From CAUZFZ01 sp963579025 (GTDB taxonomy: Bacteria > Planctomycetota > Planctomycetia > Planctomycetales > Planctomycetaceae), in assembly GCA_963579025.1 (NCBI GenBank), contig CAUZFZ010000084.1, positions 1 to 43,509 on the forward strand: DNA of 43,509 bases. Direction: 5' to 3'. The position numbers were made by a program, and so were the translations under genes. The first letter of the stretch is position 1; each line of letters starts with the position of its first letter. Below the pieces are notes generated by a model that was not told where the DNA came from, did no database searches, and was given only the letters and a program-made list of their open reading frames with translations. Positions 11,594 through 20,899 of this stretch are shown here, in pieces.

Positions 11594-12047
11594 ATGAACC
11601 CTTTCGAGCAGGGAAATACCGGACCGCGGCAGCGACAGCCAATGTCGCACGCAAGTCCTCGGCTTCGATCGAGCACCCCGAGTGAGGTGGAATCTGGTGA
11701 CGCGAGAACGCAGTGCTGCAACACAGAAGTGCAACTTCATGCTACTGGCGGCGGGCAGCAATACAAGCCTGCGGTCGGCGAGCGAGCCGCGTGCGCTGGC
11801 GTCAAACGATGACGCTTTGCCCCACCGAAACGTCTTGCCCAGATGCTTCAGACAGACATGCACAGGTCCAGTCGATGCACCGAGCCAGGATTGCCGTGGG
11901 GCCGGCTCCACAACAGGGCCACAGACGAAATTCACAATGTCGAGAGCGGATCTCTCACACATTCGCACAGCAGTCACAGTCAGACATACGTCGCCCTGAA
12001 GACTGACATAGTCCTGCGCCCGCAAACCCGCGATCAATTTGGGCGAC
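11594..12047. other. intergenic, upstream of the oxidoreductase operon
   Basis: About 450 bases. The minus-strand frame of the alpha/gamma gene stays open through it but the translation is low-similarity and Arg/Ser-rich. I treat it as leader and promoter region. No clear -35/-10 pair, repeat or second gene was found. Confidence 0.5.
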
Positions 12048-12323
12048 TCAATTCAAGGACGCGGCGTCGGCTGTCCACCAAGACACATTTCGCCTCGTTG
12101 TTCCCCCGGGATCGATCGTCAGCATGAACTGGGCCACATCGAGCAGGTCGTCCGCATCCATCATTGCCGGATCCAGATCACCAACCTCGTTCCGAATGTG
12201 CGGCAAGGCTGAGTAGAGAAACTCCCGGGCCAGCCCAAGAGCCGTTTGCTCACCGATCTCGACGTCCATTCGAGCGTGCACAGCCGCGATAACACCGTCT
12301 GCGATTAAATGGATGTCAACCAT
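12048..12323 (-). CDS. small acidic hypothetical protein
   Basis: A 91-residue ORF starting MVDIHLIADGVIAAVHARMD and ending NVSWWTADAASLN. It is supported by a good ribosome-binding site (GGGAG about 8 bases before the ATG at 12323) and by an acidic, protein-like composition (IGEQTALGLAREFLYSALPH, MMDADDLLDVAQFML). There are no transmembrane segments or cysteines. I do not recognise a family. It lies alone between the oxidoreductase operon and the DUF1549 gene, on the strand opposite the latter. It could be a short regulator or orphan; function unknown. Confidence 0.5.
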   Translation of the reverse strand: MVDIHLIADGVIAAVHARMDVEIGEQTALGLAREFLYSALPHIRNEVGDLDPAMMDADDLLDVAQFMLTIDPGGTTRRNVSWWTADAASLN

Positions 12324-12832
12324 TACCGTCGTCTCCCGGATTCTAGTCACGGTTCGTTGTACTTGTGCCCGCCAGTGGTTTGGGGAGCCCAACGTGGCAA
12401 ATGAAACGTGCAATCAGAATTCCGCACACCGCGGAGAACGCCGGTCGGATGCGCGCAAGACTGAAAATTGCCACGTCGTGGTTATCCCTGTTAACCTGAT
12501 TGCTGGTCATCAGAAAAACACGACATGAAAAAACGGGAAACTTCAGGAATCTGCAAAAGTTCGTCATTCCTCGCTGTCACCGGCGAGAAACATATCGGTG
12601 ATGTGCTGTAACTGGGCAGACCGAACCCGCGTGTGGCCGGAGCCCGAGGCTGTTCCGAGCATCCTGCCGACGCGACATGCGGCCGAAACCGGCCATTCGA
12701 GTCCGGATTGAGACGCACATTCGAAACCGCACCAGGGTAATCTGGTCGCTGGATTACACATCACCCGCAGCGGTACACTGCCGGCCTGCGGATCACTCAA
12801 CGCCCGTATACGCTCCCTCAGGAGGCTTTTCG
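12324..12832. other. intergenic, divergent promoter region
   Basis: About 500 bases between the small minus-strand gene and the DUF1549 gene. No convincing ORF of its own was found. It should hold the promoters of both flanking genes; the only clear signal is AGGAGG at 12820-12825, the ribosome-binding site of the plus-strand gene. Confidence 0.5.
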
Positions 12833-14608
12833 ATGCGAACGTCAGTTTTCGGATCTCGCTGTGTTCTATTCAGCGCGATCACTTTCAGCCTGATTGTGGT
12901 GGACGCCAGTGCTCAGGTCACTGGCCGCAGATCGTCGAAAAAATCCAGCGCCAGCGGCTCGTCAACGCAACAGCCTGGTTCGTTTACGACTGGGTCGTCT
13001 GACGAGATCATCAAGTACATCAATGAGCAGATTCGGCAGGGCTGGGCTGATAACGAAGTCGGCCCCTCGCCGATTGCTGCCGACGAGGAATGGGTGCGGC
13101 GTGTCCACCTGGATGTCGTCGGCCACATTCCGGATGCCGAAACAGTTGAGGCGTTTCTGAAAGACAAGGACCCGGCCAAACGGGCCAAGCTGATCGACAA
13201 ACTGTTGGACGAAGAGACCTACACACGCAATCTGACAACGATGTGGACCAACCTGTCGATCGGTCGCAGGACGCCACGTCGGGTCAGCCGTTTCGGCATG
13301 CAGCGGTTCTATCGCGAAGCGTTCGCCCGCAACCGCCCCTGGGACGAAGTTGTTTACGACGTTATTTCGGCCGATGGACACTTCGAGGAAAACGGAGCCG
13401 TCAATTATCTGCTGGCTCAGATGACCATGCGGGACGAGATGGTGCAGGCCACTGCCAAGACCGCGAAGCTCTTTCTGGGACTGCAGATTCAATGCACTCA
13501 GTGTCACAACCACCCGTTCAACGACTGGCAGCAGAGTCGGTTCTGGCAGTTCAACAGCTTCTTTCGTCAGGCGCGTCGCGTCGACCACCGGAAGCCCGAT
13601 CCGACGACAGGCCGACTCGTCGATGACTACTCGGAGATCGTCTACCGCGACTTCGACTTCCCGGTCTTCTTCGAAAAGCGTAACGGCACGATGTGGACGG
13701 TCGACCCGACCTTCATGGACGCCAAATTCGAAACTCAGGCGATTTCCATCGACAAGATCGCGGAAGACGGAATCGATCTGCGGAAGGAATTGGCCAAATT
13801 CGTCGTTGAGGGTGACAAGTCGTGGATTGCCATGTCCTTTGTGAATCGCATGTGGGGGCACTTCTTTGGTTATGGATTCACAAAGCCGATTGACGACCTT
13901 GGTCCTCACAATCCGGCGTCACACCCGGATCTGCACGATCGTCTGTCCGCTGAGTTCGTGAAGTCCAACTATGACGTCAAGCAGTTGATCCGCTGGATTT
14001 CAAACACGGAAGCCTACAACCTGACCAGCCAGTACAAGGCCGGGCAGAAGACCGCTGACGGTGACTGGAAGCGTGATGCAGAAGGCAATCCAGTTGACGC
14101 AGGCAACGACGTCGACAACCCGGCCGCCGGCGAAATGCCGCTCTTCAGCCACTTGTACGTCAAGTCGATGGAAGCCGAACAGCTTTATGATTCGCTCATC
14201 GTCGCCACGAATGCTCACCGGTCGGGTCGCTCCAACTGGGACCAGGCGGAACAGCAGCGTCAGCGTTGGATGCAGCAGTTCGTGATCGCTTTCGGAACGG
14301 ATGAAAACGACGAAGCCACGACGTTCAATGGAACGATTCCCCAGGCCCTGATGATGATGAACGGCGAGCTTGTTCGAAACGCGGTCAACGCCGAGAAGGG
14401 CAGCTATCTGCGAGCAGCACTGGAAGGCCGCGAACCCGACAGTTCCAAAATTCGTAAGCTGTATCTGGCAACCCTGAGCCGGTACCCGAGCCGTGCAGAA
14501 GGCGCGGCAGCGACGCGTCTACTCAATGCAAGTCCGGACAAGCTGGCGGCTTATCAGGACCTGTTCTGGGCACTGCTGAATTCCAACGAATTCATTTTCG
14601 TTCACTGA
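12833..14608 (+). CDS. exported DUF1549/DUF1553 (PSCyt2/PSD1) protein
   Basis: A 591-residue secreted protein of a family expanded in planctomycetes. The ATG at 12833 has an ideal AGGAGG site and opens a signal peptide (MRTSVFGSRC to VVDASAQ). The DUF1549 part covers roughly residues 60-280: EEWVRRVHLDVVGHIPD, AKLIDKLLDEETYTRNL, then C221-T-Q-C224-H225 in QCTQCHNHPF. This is a CxxCH pattern like a c-type haem site, although haem binding is unproven in this family. The DUF1553 part (about 330-590) contains FVNRMWGHFFGYGFTKPIDD, HPDLHDRLSAEF and a C-terminal LYLATLSRYPSRAE segment. The DUF1501 gene follows after 105 bases and the two are almost always paired in this phylum. The family's biochemical role is not known. 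Confidence 0.9.
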   Translation: MRTSVFGSRCVLFSAITFSLIVVDASAQVTGRRSSKKSSASGSSTQQPGSFTTGSSDEIIKYINEQIRQGWADNEVGPSPIAADEEWVRRVHLDVVGHIPDAETVEAFLKDKDPAKRAKLIDKLLDEETYTRNLTTMWTNLSIGRRTPRRVSRFGMQRFYREAFARNRPWDEVVYDVISADGHFEENGAVNYLLAQMTMRDEMVQATAKTAKLFLGLQIQCTQCHNHPFNDWQQSRFWQFNSFFRQARRVDHRKPDPTTGRLVDDYSEIVYRDFDFPVFFEKRNGTMWTVDPTFMDAKFETQAISIDKIAEDGIDLRKELAKFVVEGDKSWIAMSFVNRMWGHFFGYGFTKPIDDLGPHNPASHPDLHDRLSAEFVKSNYDVKQLIRWISNTEAYNLTSQYKAGQKTADGDWKRDAEGNPVDAGNDVDNPAAGEMPLFSHLYVKSMEAEQLYDSLIVATNAHRSGRSNWDQAEQQRQRWMQQFVIAFGTDENDEATTFNGTIPQALMMMNGELVRNAVNAEKGSYLRAALEGREPDSSKIRKLYLATLSRYPSRAEGAAATRLLNASPDKLAAYQDLFWALLNSNEFIFVH

Positions 14609-14713
14609 TTCTCAAATGGAATTTCACGAGCCCCCGTCAGTCGACCGGGACTCAACAATCGGTCACACACCTGCGAAACAAACGCGGGACCAAACACCTC
14701 AAAGGAGTCTGCT

Positions 14714-15961
14714 ATGAATCGACGTCACTTCATGCAACACATGGCAACGGCGGCCGCGCTGGCGCCGACGCTGCAGTTCATGGACCACTTGAAGGCCAAT
14801 GCGGCTCAAGTTCAGAAGAACAAGAAAGCCTGTATCCTGATGTGGATGGGTGGAGGACCTCCGACCATCGACATCTGGGATTTGAAGCCGGGCTCGAAGA
14901 ATGGTGGCGAGTTTGAGCCGATCGACACGGCTGCTCCGGGAGTGCAGATCACAGAGCATCTGCCCAAGGTGGCCAAGGTCATGAACAACCTGTCGCTCGT
15001 TCGCTCAATGAGCACGCGCGAAGCTGACCATGGTCGTGGCCGCTACTTCATGCACACGGGTTTCGTTCCGAATCCGACAGTCGTCCACGCGACGTTCGGC
15101 TCGGTGGTCAGTCACGAACTTGGTTCGATCCGGAAGGACCTGGAAATCCCCGCGTTCGTCTCAATCGGTGGTGGCAGTGGCAGCCCGGGATTCATGGGCA
15201 CTGCGAACGCTCCGTTCGTCGTTAACTCCAGCGGTCAGGTCAACAACGTTGACATGGGCGTCGGTGAAGATCGGCTGAAGCAGCGACTGGCGATGCTGGA
15301 GGGCATTGAAGACAACTTCATCCGCACCAAGCGTGGCGAGTTGCCCAACGACCACCGCAACGTCTACGGCAAGGCGGTCAACCTGATGACCTCTGAGCAG
15401 ATGAAGGCGTTTCGCGTCGATGAGGAAGACCCGGCCGAGATTGAACGCTATGGCGACAACAACTTCGGTCGCGGCCTGCTGATGGCTCGTCGTCTGATCG
15501 AGACTGGTGTGCCATTCGTCGAAGTGAATCACCCGTCGAGTTTCGACCTGCACGGCAACGTGTTTGAGAGTCTGCGAACGAACCACCTGCCGATTACGGA
15601 CAATGCTCTCGGCTCGCTGGTGGAAGACCTGACGGACCGTGGCATGATCGACGACGTGGTTCTGGTATGGATGGGTGAATTCGCCCGCACACCACGGATC
15701 AATCAGAACGTCGGCCGCGATCACTGGGCTGCCAGTTGGACGAACATGATCGGTGGCGGTGGCCTGAAGAACGGACAGGCGGTCGGTGCCACGGACTTTG
15801 ACGGCACGTCCTGCACAACAAAGACCTATCTTCCGGGCGATATCTGGGCCACTGTCAGCCATGCCCTGGGCATTCCGACGACGACAGTTCACACCTCGAA
15901 GAACGGCCGGCCGATGAAGCTTGCCAACGGTGGAACTCCGATCAAAGAGCTGATCGGCTAA
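14714..15961 (+). CDS. DUF1501 (sulfatase-fold-like) Tat-exported protein
   Basis: A 415-residue protein with a twin-arginine signal (NRRHFMQHMATAAALA, residues 2-17), so it is probably exported folded. DUF1501 proteins belong to the alkaline phosphatase/sulfatase-like superfamily. Visible family motifs are MWMGGGPPTIDIWDLKPG near the N-terminus, SMSTREADHGRGRYFMHTGF, FVEVNHPSSFDLHGN, and VWMGEFARTPRINQNVGRDHW near the C-terminus, which holds likely metal-site Asp/His residues. AAAGGAG lies 6 bases before the ATG. It pairs with the DUF1549/DUF1553 gene upstream, probably as an operon ending at the terminator at 15989. Substrate unknown. Confidence 0.92.
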   Translation: MNRRHFMQHMATAAALAPTLQFMDHLKANAAQVQKNKKACILMWMGGGPPTIDIWDLKPGSKNGGEFEPIDTAAPGVQITEHLPKVAKVMNNLSLVRSMSTREADHGRGRYFMHTGFVPNPTVVHATFGSVVSHELGSIRKDLEIPAFVSIGGGSGSPGFMGTANAPFVVNSSGQVNNVDMGVGEDRLKQRLAMLEGIEDNFIRTKRGELPNDHRNVYGKAVNLMTSEQMKAFRVDEEDPAEIERYGDNNFGRGLLMARRLIETGVPFVEVNHPSSFDLHGNVFESLRTNHLPITDNALGSLVEDLTDRGMIDDVVLVWMGEFARTPRINQNVGRDHWAASWTNMIGGGGLKNGQAVGATDFDGTSCTTKTYLPGDIWATVSHALGIPTTTVHTSKNGRPMKLANGGTPIKELIG

Positions 15962-15988
15962 TCGAAGAGGCAAATGATCGAGCGTTTC

Positions 15989-16021
15989 GGGTGGCTGCAG
16001 TCGCAGCCACCCTTCTTTTTT
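15989..16021 (+). terminator. Rho-independent terminator after DUF1501
   Basis: A perfect 10-bp stem, GGGTGGCTGC with GCAGCCACCC, has the loop AGTC and is followed by TTC and six T. It lies 27 bases after the DUF1501 stop. Confidence 0.92.
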
Positions 16022-16104
16022 GCGCACATCGAATGTGAAGCTTTACGGGCGCACTGGCATGACCAAAGTTGACATCGCTTAAAACCACGGGCGACGATGC
16101 GAGC

Positions 16105-17646
16105 ATGACCGGACAGCCAGCAACTCAGTCCGAACTTGAGCTTCTTGAAGCACTGGGCTGCCTGCCTCCAGTTGACTGCTCGCTGCTCCGCCTGAAAGAC
16201 GGAGACATACTCCCCGGCCTGGTTGAACTCTGGACTCGCTGGCGCCAGACGGCTCCTCGCAGAAGCCGTGATCGTGCAATCCGAATTGAATGCTGGCTCC
16301 GAGCCAGCACTGACCTGGGTGCGGTGCTGACCACCGGAGACTCGGTACTTCCCCCCAGAGTCGCGAGTGAGTGGCTCGGCCCACGGCTGTTCTTCTGGCC
16401 GCGAGGAATCCCCCACGGCAAAAGATTGGGACTCGCAGCGTCCCGACTCGGGCAGGTTTTGGAAGCCAGACAACCCGTGTTTCGCGTGATGCGCCAAATT
16501 GCCTCCGGAGTTGCGACCAAAGACGATGTGCTGGTCGCAGCCGAGTCGTCATCGCTTGGCAGAATGACCGAACGATGTTGCCGACTGTTCGATCGCCGAC
16601 TGTTGAAGATTCACACACGGTCCCGCAAGGAACCATCGGACTGGTTGCACTGGCTGGTAAATCAGAATCCCCCCGGCCAGTCACCCGGCTACGAATGGCC
16701 GCTGTTTATCTCGCCATCGACCGAGTCCGATTCGACGTTACCGCTGCCAGATCTGGCACTGGCTCTGTTGAGCGATCAGTTGTTTGTGCTGACTCTCCGT
16801 CCGGGCGGCAATCTGGAGGAGATTGTCCGCAAGCGACTGACCGAATGGGAATCAGCTCCGGGAGTCGTCCGTCTCGCGGTTGGAGACGGACTGTGTTCGG
16901 AAGCTTCAGTCGAACGACTGCAATCTCTGGGAGCCGTCGGCTGGAGTCTCTCGACCGGCTTTCCCGACGGTCCCGGTTCCGTGCCTGTATCGACTCCTGC
17001 AGAAGTCGTCTCAGATACCAGGCCGCACGTCGCGCATCGGTCTCTTCTTGATGACGAAGACGAATGGTTGACCCACTGGACTCGGCGTACGGATGGCCCG
17101 GCGCCGGGCCAGTCAGAAGACGAATTTATCGACGCGTTGATTCTCGACCTGTTTGACTGGGACCATTCGGCACTGTCCAACCTGAAACGCATTCTGGTTG
17201 AAGGCCGGCTGCGAGCGTCCGGCCTGGGTTTGCGAGGTGGCCGTGCGGCTGTGAGTTTCAGTGCAGTTCCGCTGCGGCAACTTGTTCGCCAGCGAACATT
17301 TCGTGTCCATCGCAAACGTTGGGACTTTGAGCACGTAGGCATCTGCATCCGGCGGAACCTGCTGAAGCAGCTCGGTGCTCGTCCTGTGATTTACGGAGAC
17401 GACGACGCATGGTCTCAACTGCCGGAGGGCGAGCGCCGTTGGTTTCAGCAGCAATTCAGTCACACACCGTCAGGAACAATCGACTGGTCCATCGAGCGCG
17501 AATGGCGATTCCCAGGCAACGTCGATCTGACACGGTTTCGTCCTGACGACGCTTTCCTGTTTTGTCCGGGTAACGCCGAGGCGGCCGCTCTGCAGGAGCT
17601 GACCAACTGGCCGATCCACACCGTCGAGACATTAATTGACGGCTGA
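16105..17646 (+). CDS. hypothetical protein, possible ART/DUF2971-like C-terminal domain
   Basis: A 513-residue soluble protein with no signal peptide or membrane segment; I do not recognise it as a named family. The N-terminal ~180 residues are Arg/Leu-rich (LVELWTRWRQTAPRRSRDRA). The C-terminal part (about 360-490) has a suggestive motif order: LKRILVEGRLRASG, AVSFSAVPLRQL, RKRWDFEHVGICIRR, GARPVIYGDDD and SIEREWRFPG. An 'IL-x-G-x-L-x-AS' start, an SFS strand and a late E-x-EWR recall DUF2971 and other ADP-ribosyltransferase-like folds. This is pattern resemblance only. The ATG at 16105 is preferred to the TTG at 16069; its ribosome-binding site is weak. The last 15 bases overlap tail-to-tail with the OsmC-like gene. 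Confidence 0.65.
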   Translation: MTGQPATQSELELLEALGCLPPVDCSLLRLKDGDILPGLVELWTRWRQTAPRRSRDRAIRIECWLRASTDLGAVLTTGDSVLPPRVASEWLGPRLFFWPRGIPHGKRLGLAASRLGQVLEARQPVFRVMRQIASGVATKDDVLVAAESSSLGRMTERCCRLFDRRLLKIHTRSRKEPSDWLHWLVNQNPPGQSPGYEWPLFISPSTESDSTLPLPDLALALLSDQLFVLTLRPGGNLEEIVRKRLTEWESAPGVVRLAVGDGLCSEASVERLQSLGAVGWSLSTGFPDGPGSVPVSTPAEVVSDTRPHVAHRSLLDDEDEWLTHWTRRTDGPAPGQSEDEFIDALILDLFDWDHSALSNLKRILVEGRLRASGLGLRGGRAAVSFSAVPLRQLVRQRTFRVHRKRWDFEHVGICIRRNLLKQLGARPVIYGDDDAWSQLPEGERRWFQQQFSHTPSGTIDWSIEREWRFPGNVDLTRFRPDDAFLFCPGNAEAAALQELTNWPIHTVETLIDG

Positions 17647-18147
17647 GTGGTTCGTCGCGATCTCGATCGGCGGTGGATTCTTCAGGGTCTGGAAGATCAC
17701 GCAATAGCGTTCGGTAAGCTGCACCAGTTTCTGGATCTTCTCTTCCGGCGCAGAACTCTTGACGTCGAACGTCATCCGAATATTCCGGAATCCAATAGGT
17801 GCATCCTTCGCGACGCCGAGTGTGCCGCGGAAGTCGAGTTCGCCCTCGGCCCGCACGGTGGCTTCATCGACGGGAATCCCCATCGCTGTCGCAACTGCCG
17901 AGAACGTGACGCCGGCGCAGGCGATCAATGACTGCAGCAGCATGTCACCCGAGCAGGCCCATTCACCAGAGCCCCCCGCAGCCAGATGCAACCCGGCATC
18001 GACATCACCAGTCGGGGTCGCCACACGACACGTCTGATCCCCGGAGATACGGCCCTCCGCCACCATCACGTGCACCGCAGCTTCCGGATCATTGCGGTAG
18101 CGTTCCTTGATCGGTGTCTGCAGAGCTTTCAGTTCATCGGCTGTCAT
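17632..18147 (-). CDS. OsmC/Ohr-family protein
   Basis: A 171-residue OsmC-like protein. Family members reduce organic hydroperoxides with a cysteine pair, although many diverged members lack a proven activity. The recognisable core is HLAAGGSGEWACSGDMLLQS, LIACAGVTFSAVATAMGI, EGELDFRGTLGV and LVQLTERYCVIFQTLKNPP. C77 (LIACAG) and C149 (ERYCVI) occupy the usual positions of the two redox cysteines, and C65 is additional. The ATG at 18147 has GGAG about 8 bases upstream; the longer frame to 18291 adds low-complexity Arg/Ser sequence. It converges with the 513-residue gene, with a 15-base overlap. Confidence 0.82.
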   Translation of the reverse strand: MTADELKALQTPIKERYRNDPEAAVHVMVAEGRISGDQTCRVATPTGDVDAGLHLAAGGSGEWACSGDMLLQSLIACAGVTFSAVATAMGIPVDEATVRAEGELDFRGTLGVAKDAPIGFRNIRMTFDVKSSAPEEKIQKLVQLTERYCVIFQTLKNPPPIEIATNHSAVN

Positions 18148-18287
18148 GCGGGGTCTCCAAGGCTGTTCTGAACGTGGCAGGACGAAGCTTTGGGACTTGC
18201 TACCCGGAATGCAATCAGGCCGGCGAGCTACCGTGATGGGCTGCTGGCTCTTACGGGGAGATACATCAGCCGTCGGGTTTCGGAGCT

Positions 18288-18713
18288 TCAATCGTCGCCA
18301 AGCAGGCGGATGTCGCTTTCGCTGCCGAGCCCGGCATGCGCGGAGTTGTCGAAACCCTCGTCGGGCATGGGCTCTTCGTAGGTCATCATCTCGGTGCGTT
18401 CGTCCTGCGGCACTTCCGCGGATTCGTCCGGGCCGAGATAGACGCGAAAGCGTGCGTTGGCGAACGCGAGTTCGTCTCCGGGCAGTAACGCGCCGCGCGT
18501 GACGCGCTGGCCGTTGACCTTCGTGCCATTGGTGCTGCCGAGGTCACGGATGAAAAGCAGGCCATCCGTCTTGACGATGACGCAGTGGAGTTTCGACACG
18601 CTGGACCGGTCGATGTAGACGTCGCACACGCCGCGCTTGCGACCGACGATTGTCACATCTTTGCTCAGCACGATCGGCCGATCGCCGTCAATGGAGATCA
18701 GCTTGGCCAGCAT
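18288..18713 (-). CDS. FHA-domain protein
   Basis: A 141-residue protein that is essentially one forkhead-associated domain, which binds phosphothreonine peptides and usually reports on Ser/Thr kinase activity. Conserved residues are present: G24-R25, S40 and H43 in SVSKLH, and N62-G63-T64 in DLGSTNGTKVNG, followed by LLPGDELAFANARFRVYLG. The C-terminal ~40 residues are an acidic tail (DERTEMMTYEEPMPDEGFD) with a possible phosphorylatable TxxE-type segment. No kinase or phosphatase gene lies nearby, so the partner is unknown. The 290 bases upstream (18714-19003) hold no gene. Confidence 0.9.
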   Translation of the reverse strand: MLAKLISIDGDRPIVLSKDVTIVGRKRGVCDVYIDRSSVSKLHCVIVKTDGLLFIRDLGSTNGTKVNGQRVTRGALLPGDELAFANARFRVYLGPDESAEVPQDERTEMMTYEEPMPDEGFDNSAHAGLGSESDIRLLGDD

Positions 18714-19003
18714 GTTCGATTCTCACGGGTCCGTGACCATCACGACCCGTTCTGCAACAAGGAGCCAGGCGAATCCATTCAACCCAACGTGTGGGGGAAA
18801 ACGATCATTGTGCGTGACGTAACCCCTTGTGATACGCCGAAAAACGTCACCCGGCAATTGTCCACCACAAAACCGCCAAGTCAAGGAGGGTGATGGTCTC
18901 GCCGTACATGACGTACCTGTCACTTCGCCCGTATCGGTAGAACCGGCGTATCAGGACACGTCAAGCGCCGGCACATTCCGTCACCTCGACCTGAACGGCA
19001 AAG

Positions 19004-20038
19004 TCAGCCATTTGGGACAACCGACTCGGCGGCCAGGGCCACGGCGCCGAACAGTCCAGCCTGCTCATCCAGGAGCGAGGTCTCGATGCGCACGTCGTCA
19101 ACCGGGATCATTCGAACACGCTCTCGAACGGCTTTGCGTACAGGATCGAGCAGCAGGTCTCCCATGCGCGACACGCCTCCACCAATCACGACCAGTTCCG
19201 GATGGATCGTGGTGACGACGTTCGCGACGCCGACACCCAGCCAGGCTCCGCGCTGAGCGATGGCATCCTGCAAACGCAAATCCCCATCTCGGGCCGCCTG
19301 GGCCATCTCTTTCGGCGACACACGCGATGCCTCTCCCTCGACCATTTCATGCAGGCGCGGAGCCCCACCGGTCTTCATTAGACGAACGCCTTCACCGATG
19401 AAGGCGGGGCCGCTGACCAGAGTTTCAAGGCAACCGCGATTGCCACACCCGCACGGCGGACCATCCGGGACAATGGTCTGGTGCCCGAGTTCACCCGCCG
19501 ATCCGAACGGGCCCAACAAGAGACGGCCATTCACCGCCACTCCACCGCCGACTCCAGTTCCGAGAGTGAACATGGCCATCGTCGACACATCACGTCCCAG
19601 CCCGAACCGCAACTCGCCCAACGTCGCCGCCCGAGCGTCATTGAGCAAACTTACTGGGCAATTCAGCCGCTCCTGCAGAATGTCTGCCACAGGGACGTCC
19701 CGCCATTGCGTCGGTAGATTTGGCAGGAACCGGGTCCGGCCTGAGGCGAGATCGACCAGACCGGGGACTCCCATTCCCAGGGCGGCCGGCACTCGTCCCG
19801 TCTTTTTGGACAAATGCTCAACGCACTCGGCAATTCGTGCGAGGACACCCTTTGGTCCTTCATGCGAATCGGTAGCAATCTGTGACTCTGCAGCGATCGT
19901 CCCGTCTGGGTCGGCCAGAGCGATTGAAATAGTCGTTCCGCCAAGGTCAACACCAGCGACAAGTTCAGACACAGTGTGGCTTTCGTTCGCGGTCAGGGGT
20001 CGACAGAGTGTCGATTGGGAATCTTCCCGTGATATCAT
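19004..20038 (-). CDS. ROK-family sugar kinase (glucokinase-like)
   Basis: A 344-residue ROK protein, probably an ATP-dependent hexose kinase. The phosphate-binding motif AGVDLGGTTISIAL (D31, G33-G34-T35) opens the actin-like fold. The catalytic Asp is in LLNDARAATLGE (D134). The ROK signature and zinc site are intact: H186 in ELGHQTIVPDG, and C196-G-C198 with C203 and E205 in CGCGNRGCLE. There is no helix-turn-helix domain at the N-terminus, so it is a kinase rather than a ROK repressor. The ATG at 20038 gives a slightly long N-terminus; GTG 19972 would start closer to the fold. Substrate may be glucose, fructose or N-acetylated hexose. Confidence 0.9.
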   Translation of the reverse strand: MISREDSQSTLCRPLTANESHTVSELVAGVDLGGTTISIALADPDGTIAAESQIATDSHEGPKGVLARIAECVEHLSKKTGRVPAALGMGVPGLVDLASGRTRFLPNLPTQWRDVPVADILQERLNCPVSLLNDARAATLGELRFGLGRDVSTMAMFTLGTGVGGGVAVNGRLLLGPFGSAGELGHQTIVPDGPPCGCGNRGCLETLVSGPAFIGEGVRLMKTGGAPRLHEMVEGEASRVSPKEMAQAARDGDLRLQDAIAQRGAWLGVGVANVVTTIHPELVVIGGGVSRMGDLLLDPVRKAVRERVRMIPVDDVRIETSLLDEQAGLFGAVALAAESVVPNG

Positions 20039-20156
20039 CGTGTCAGACGTATTCCTGCCGACGGTGCTGATTCCAAGTCCAGTTGTTCCCGCCGTTGACC
20101 AGCGATGTCATTTCAGTTCGTTTTGAGTCATTTCATTTTTTTCGGAGTGTAGTCCG

Positions 20157-20855
20157 ATGGCCGAAACTCTCGACCGCATGTCCCCGGATGTCAGCAATGA
20201 ATTCGCCTATCGCCCGGTGCCTCCACTCGCCGCAGCAACGTTCGGGGCCGGCCTGTTCTCGCTGATTGGCATTATGGTTGAGTTTGCACTGCCGATCGCA
20301 ATCCTTGGAATTCTGTTCGGATTCATGGCAGCGCGACAGATTCGGCGTGCCGACGGGGACTATAGCGGTGGCGGTATCACGAAGATCGGGATCGCTCTGT
20401 GCGTATTGTGTCTGGTCGGCGGTTCGGTTCGCCTGGCACACGCAATCGCGACCGAAGTGCCGGACGGATTTCAGCGAGTTAACTTCACACGCGACATTTC
20501 AAAGAAGGGCTTCGTCTTCCGCGATGGAGTCAACGAGTTTCACGGCGACGTCAAGGCTCTTGACGGGCAGAAGCTCTTTATCAAAGGATACATGTACCCA
20601 AGCGGGCAGATGCAGGGGCTCCGCGAGTTCATCCTCTGTCGAGACAGCGGAGAATGCTGCTTTGGCGGACAACCAAAGCTGACCGATATGATTCGAGTTC
20701 GCGTGCCCGACAACGGTGGCGGAGTCGACTATTACGCCGGGCTGGTCGCCGTGGCGGGTGACTTCCGGCTTAACGATTTGAGGCGGGCCGGCAACTTACA
20801 GCCTGCTTACGAGTTGGACGTCTCTCACTTCAATCCAGCGAAGAGCCTGTACTGA
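20157..20855 (+). CDS. membrane protein with C-terminal CCFG (DUF3299-like) domain
   Basis: A 232-residue protein. The first ~100 residues hold about three hydrophobic helices (AAATFGAGLFSLIGIM, ALPIAILGILFGFMAARQI, KIGIALCVLCLVGGSV), resembling DUF4190-type membrane domains. The soluble C-terminal domain (about 120-210) reads LDGQKLFIKGYMYPSG, LREFILCRDSGECCFGG and LTDMIRVRV. The same pattern occurs in the next gene, so the two are domain paralogues. It resembles DUF3299-type modules, which have a glycine-rich strand, a FIL strand and a small-residue turn. The CC pair could bind metal or form a disulfide, but this is not established. The next coding region starts 44 bases downstream, suggesting an operon. 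Promoter region 20039-20156 is shared with the divergent ROK gene. Confidence 0.72.
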   Translation: MAETLDRMSPDVSNEFAYRPVPPLAAATFGAGLFSLIGIMVEFALPIAILGILFGFMAARQIRRADGDYSGGGITKIGIALCVLCLVGGSVRLAHAIATEVPDGFQRVNFTRDISKKGFVFRDGVNEFHGDVKALDGQKLFIKGYMYPSGQMQGLREFILCRDSGECCFGGQPKLTDMIRVRVPDNGGGVDYYAGLVAVAGDFRLNDLRRAGNLQPAYELDVSHFNPAKSLY

Positions 20856-20899
20856 GTGTCGCAATCGGCCGACCGAGTATGGGCAGGCAAGGGTTTACC

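Noticed and set aside
11594..12037. N-terminal extension of the oxidoreductase alpha/gamma gene (open frame to 12037)
   Set aside because: The translation is Arg/Ser-rich without family similarity, and a good ribosome-binding site precedes the internal ATG at 11593.
12962..13909. Minus-strand open frame of 315 codons inside the DUF1549 gene
   Set aside because: Antisense shadow caused by GC-rich codon use; the plus-strand frame has clear family motifs.
15161..16027. Minus-strand open frame of 288 codons over the DUF1501 gene
   Set aside because: It reads through the DUF1501 gene and its terminator, with no recognisable domain.
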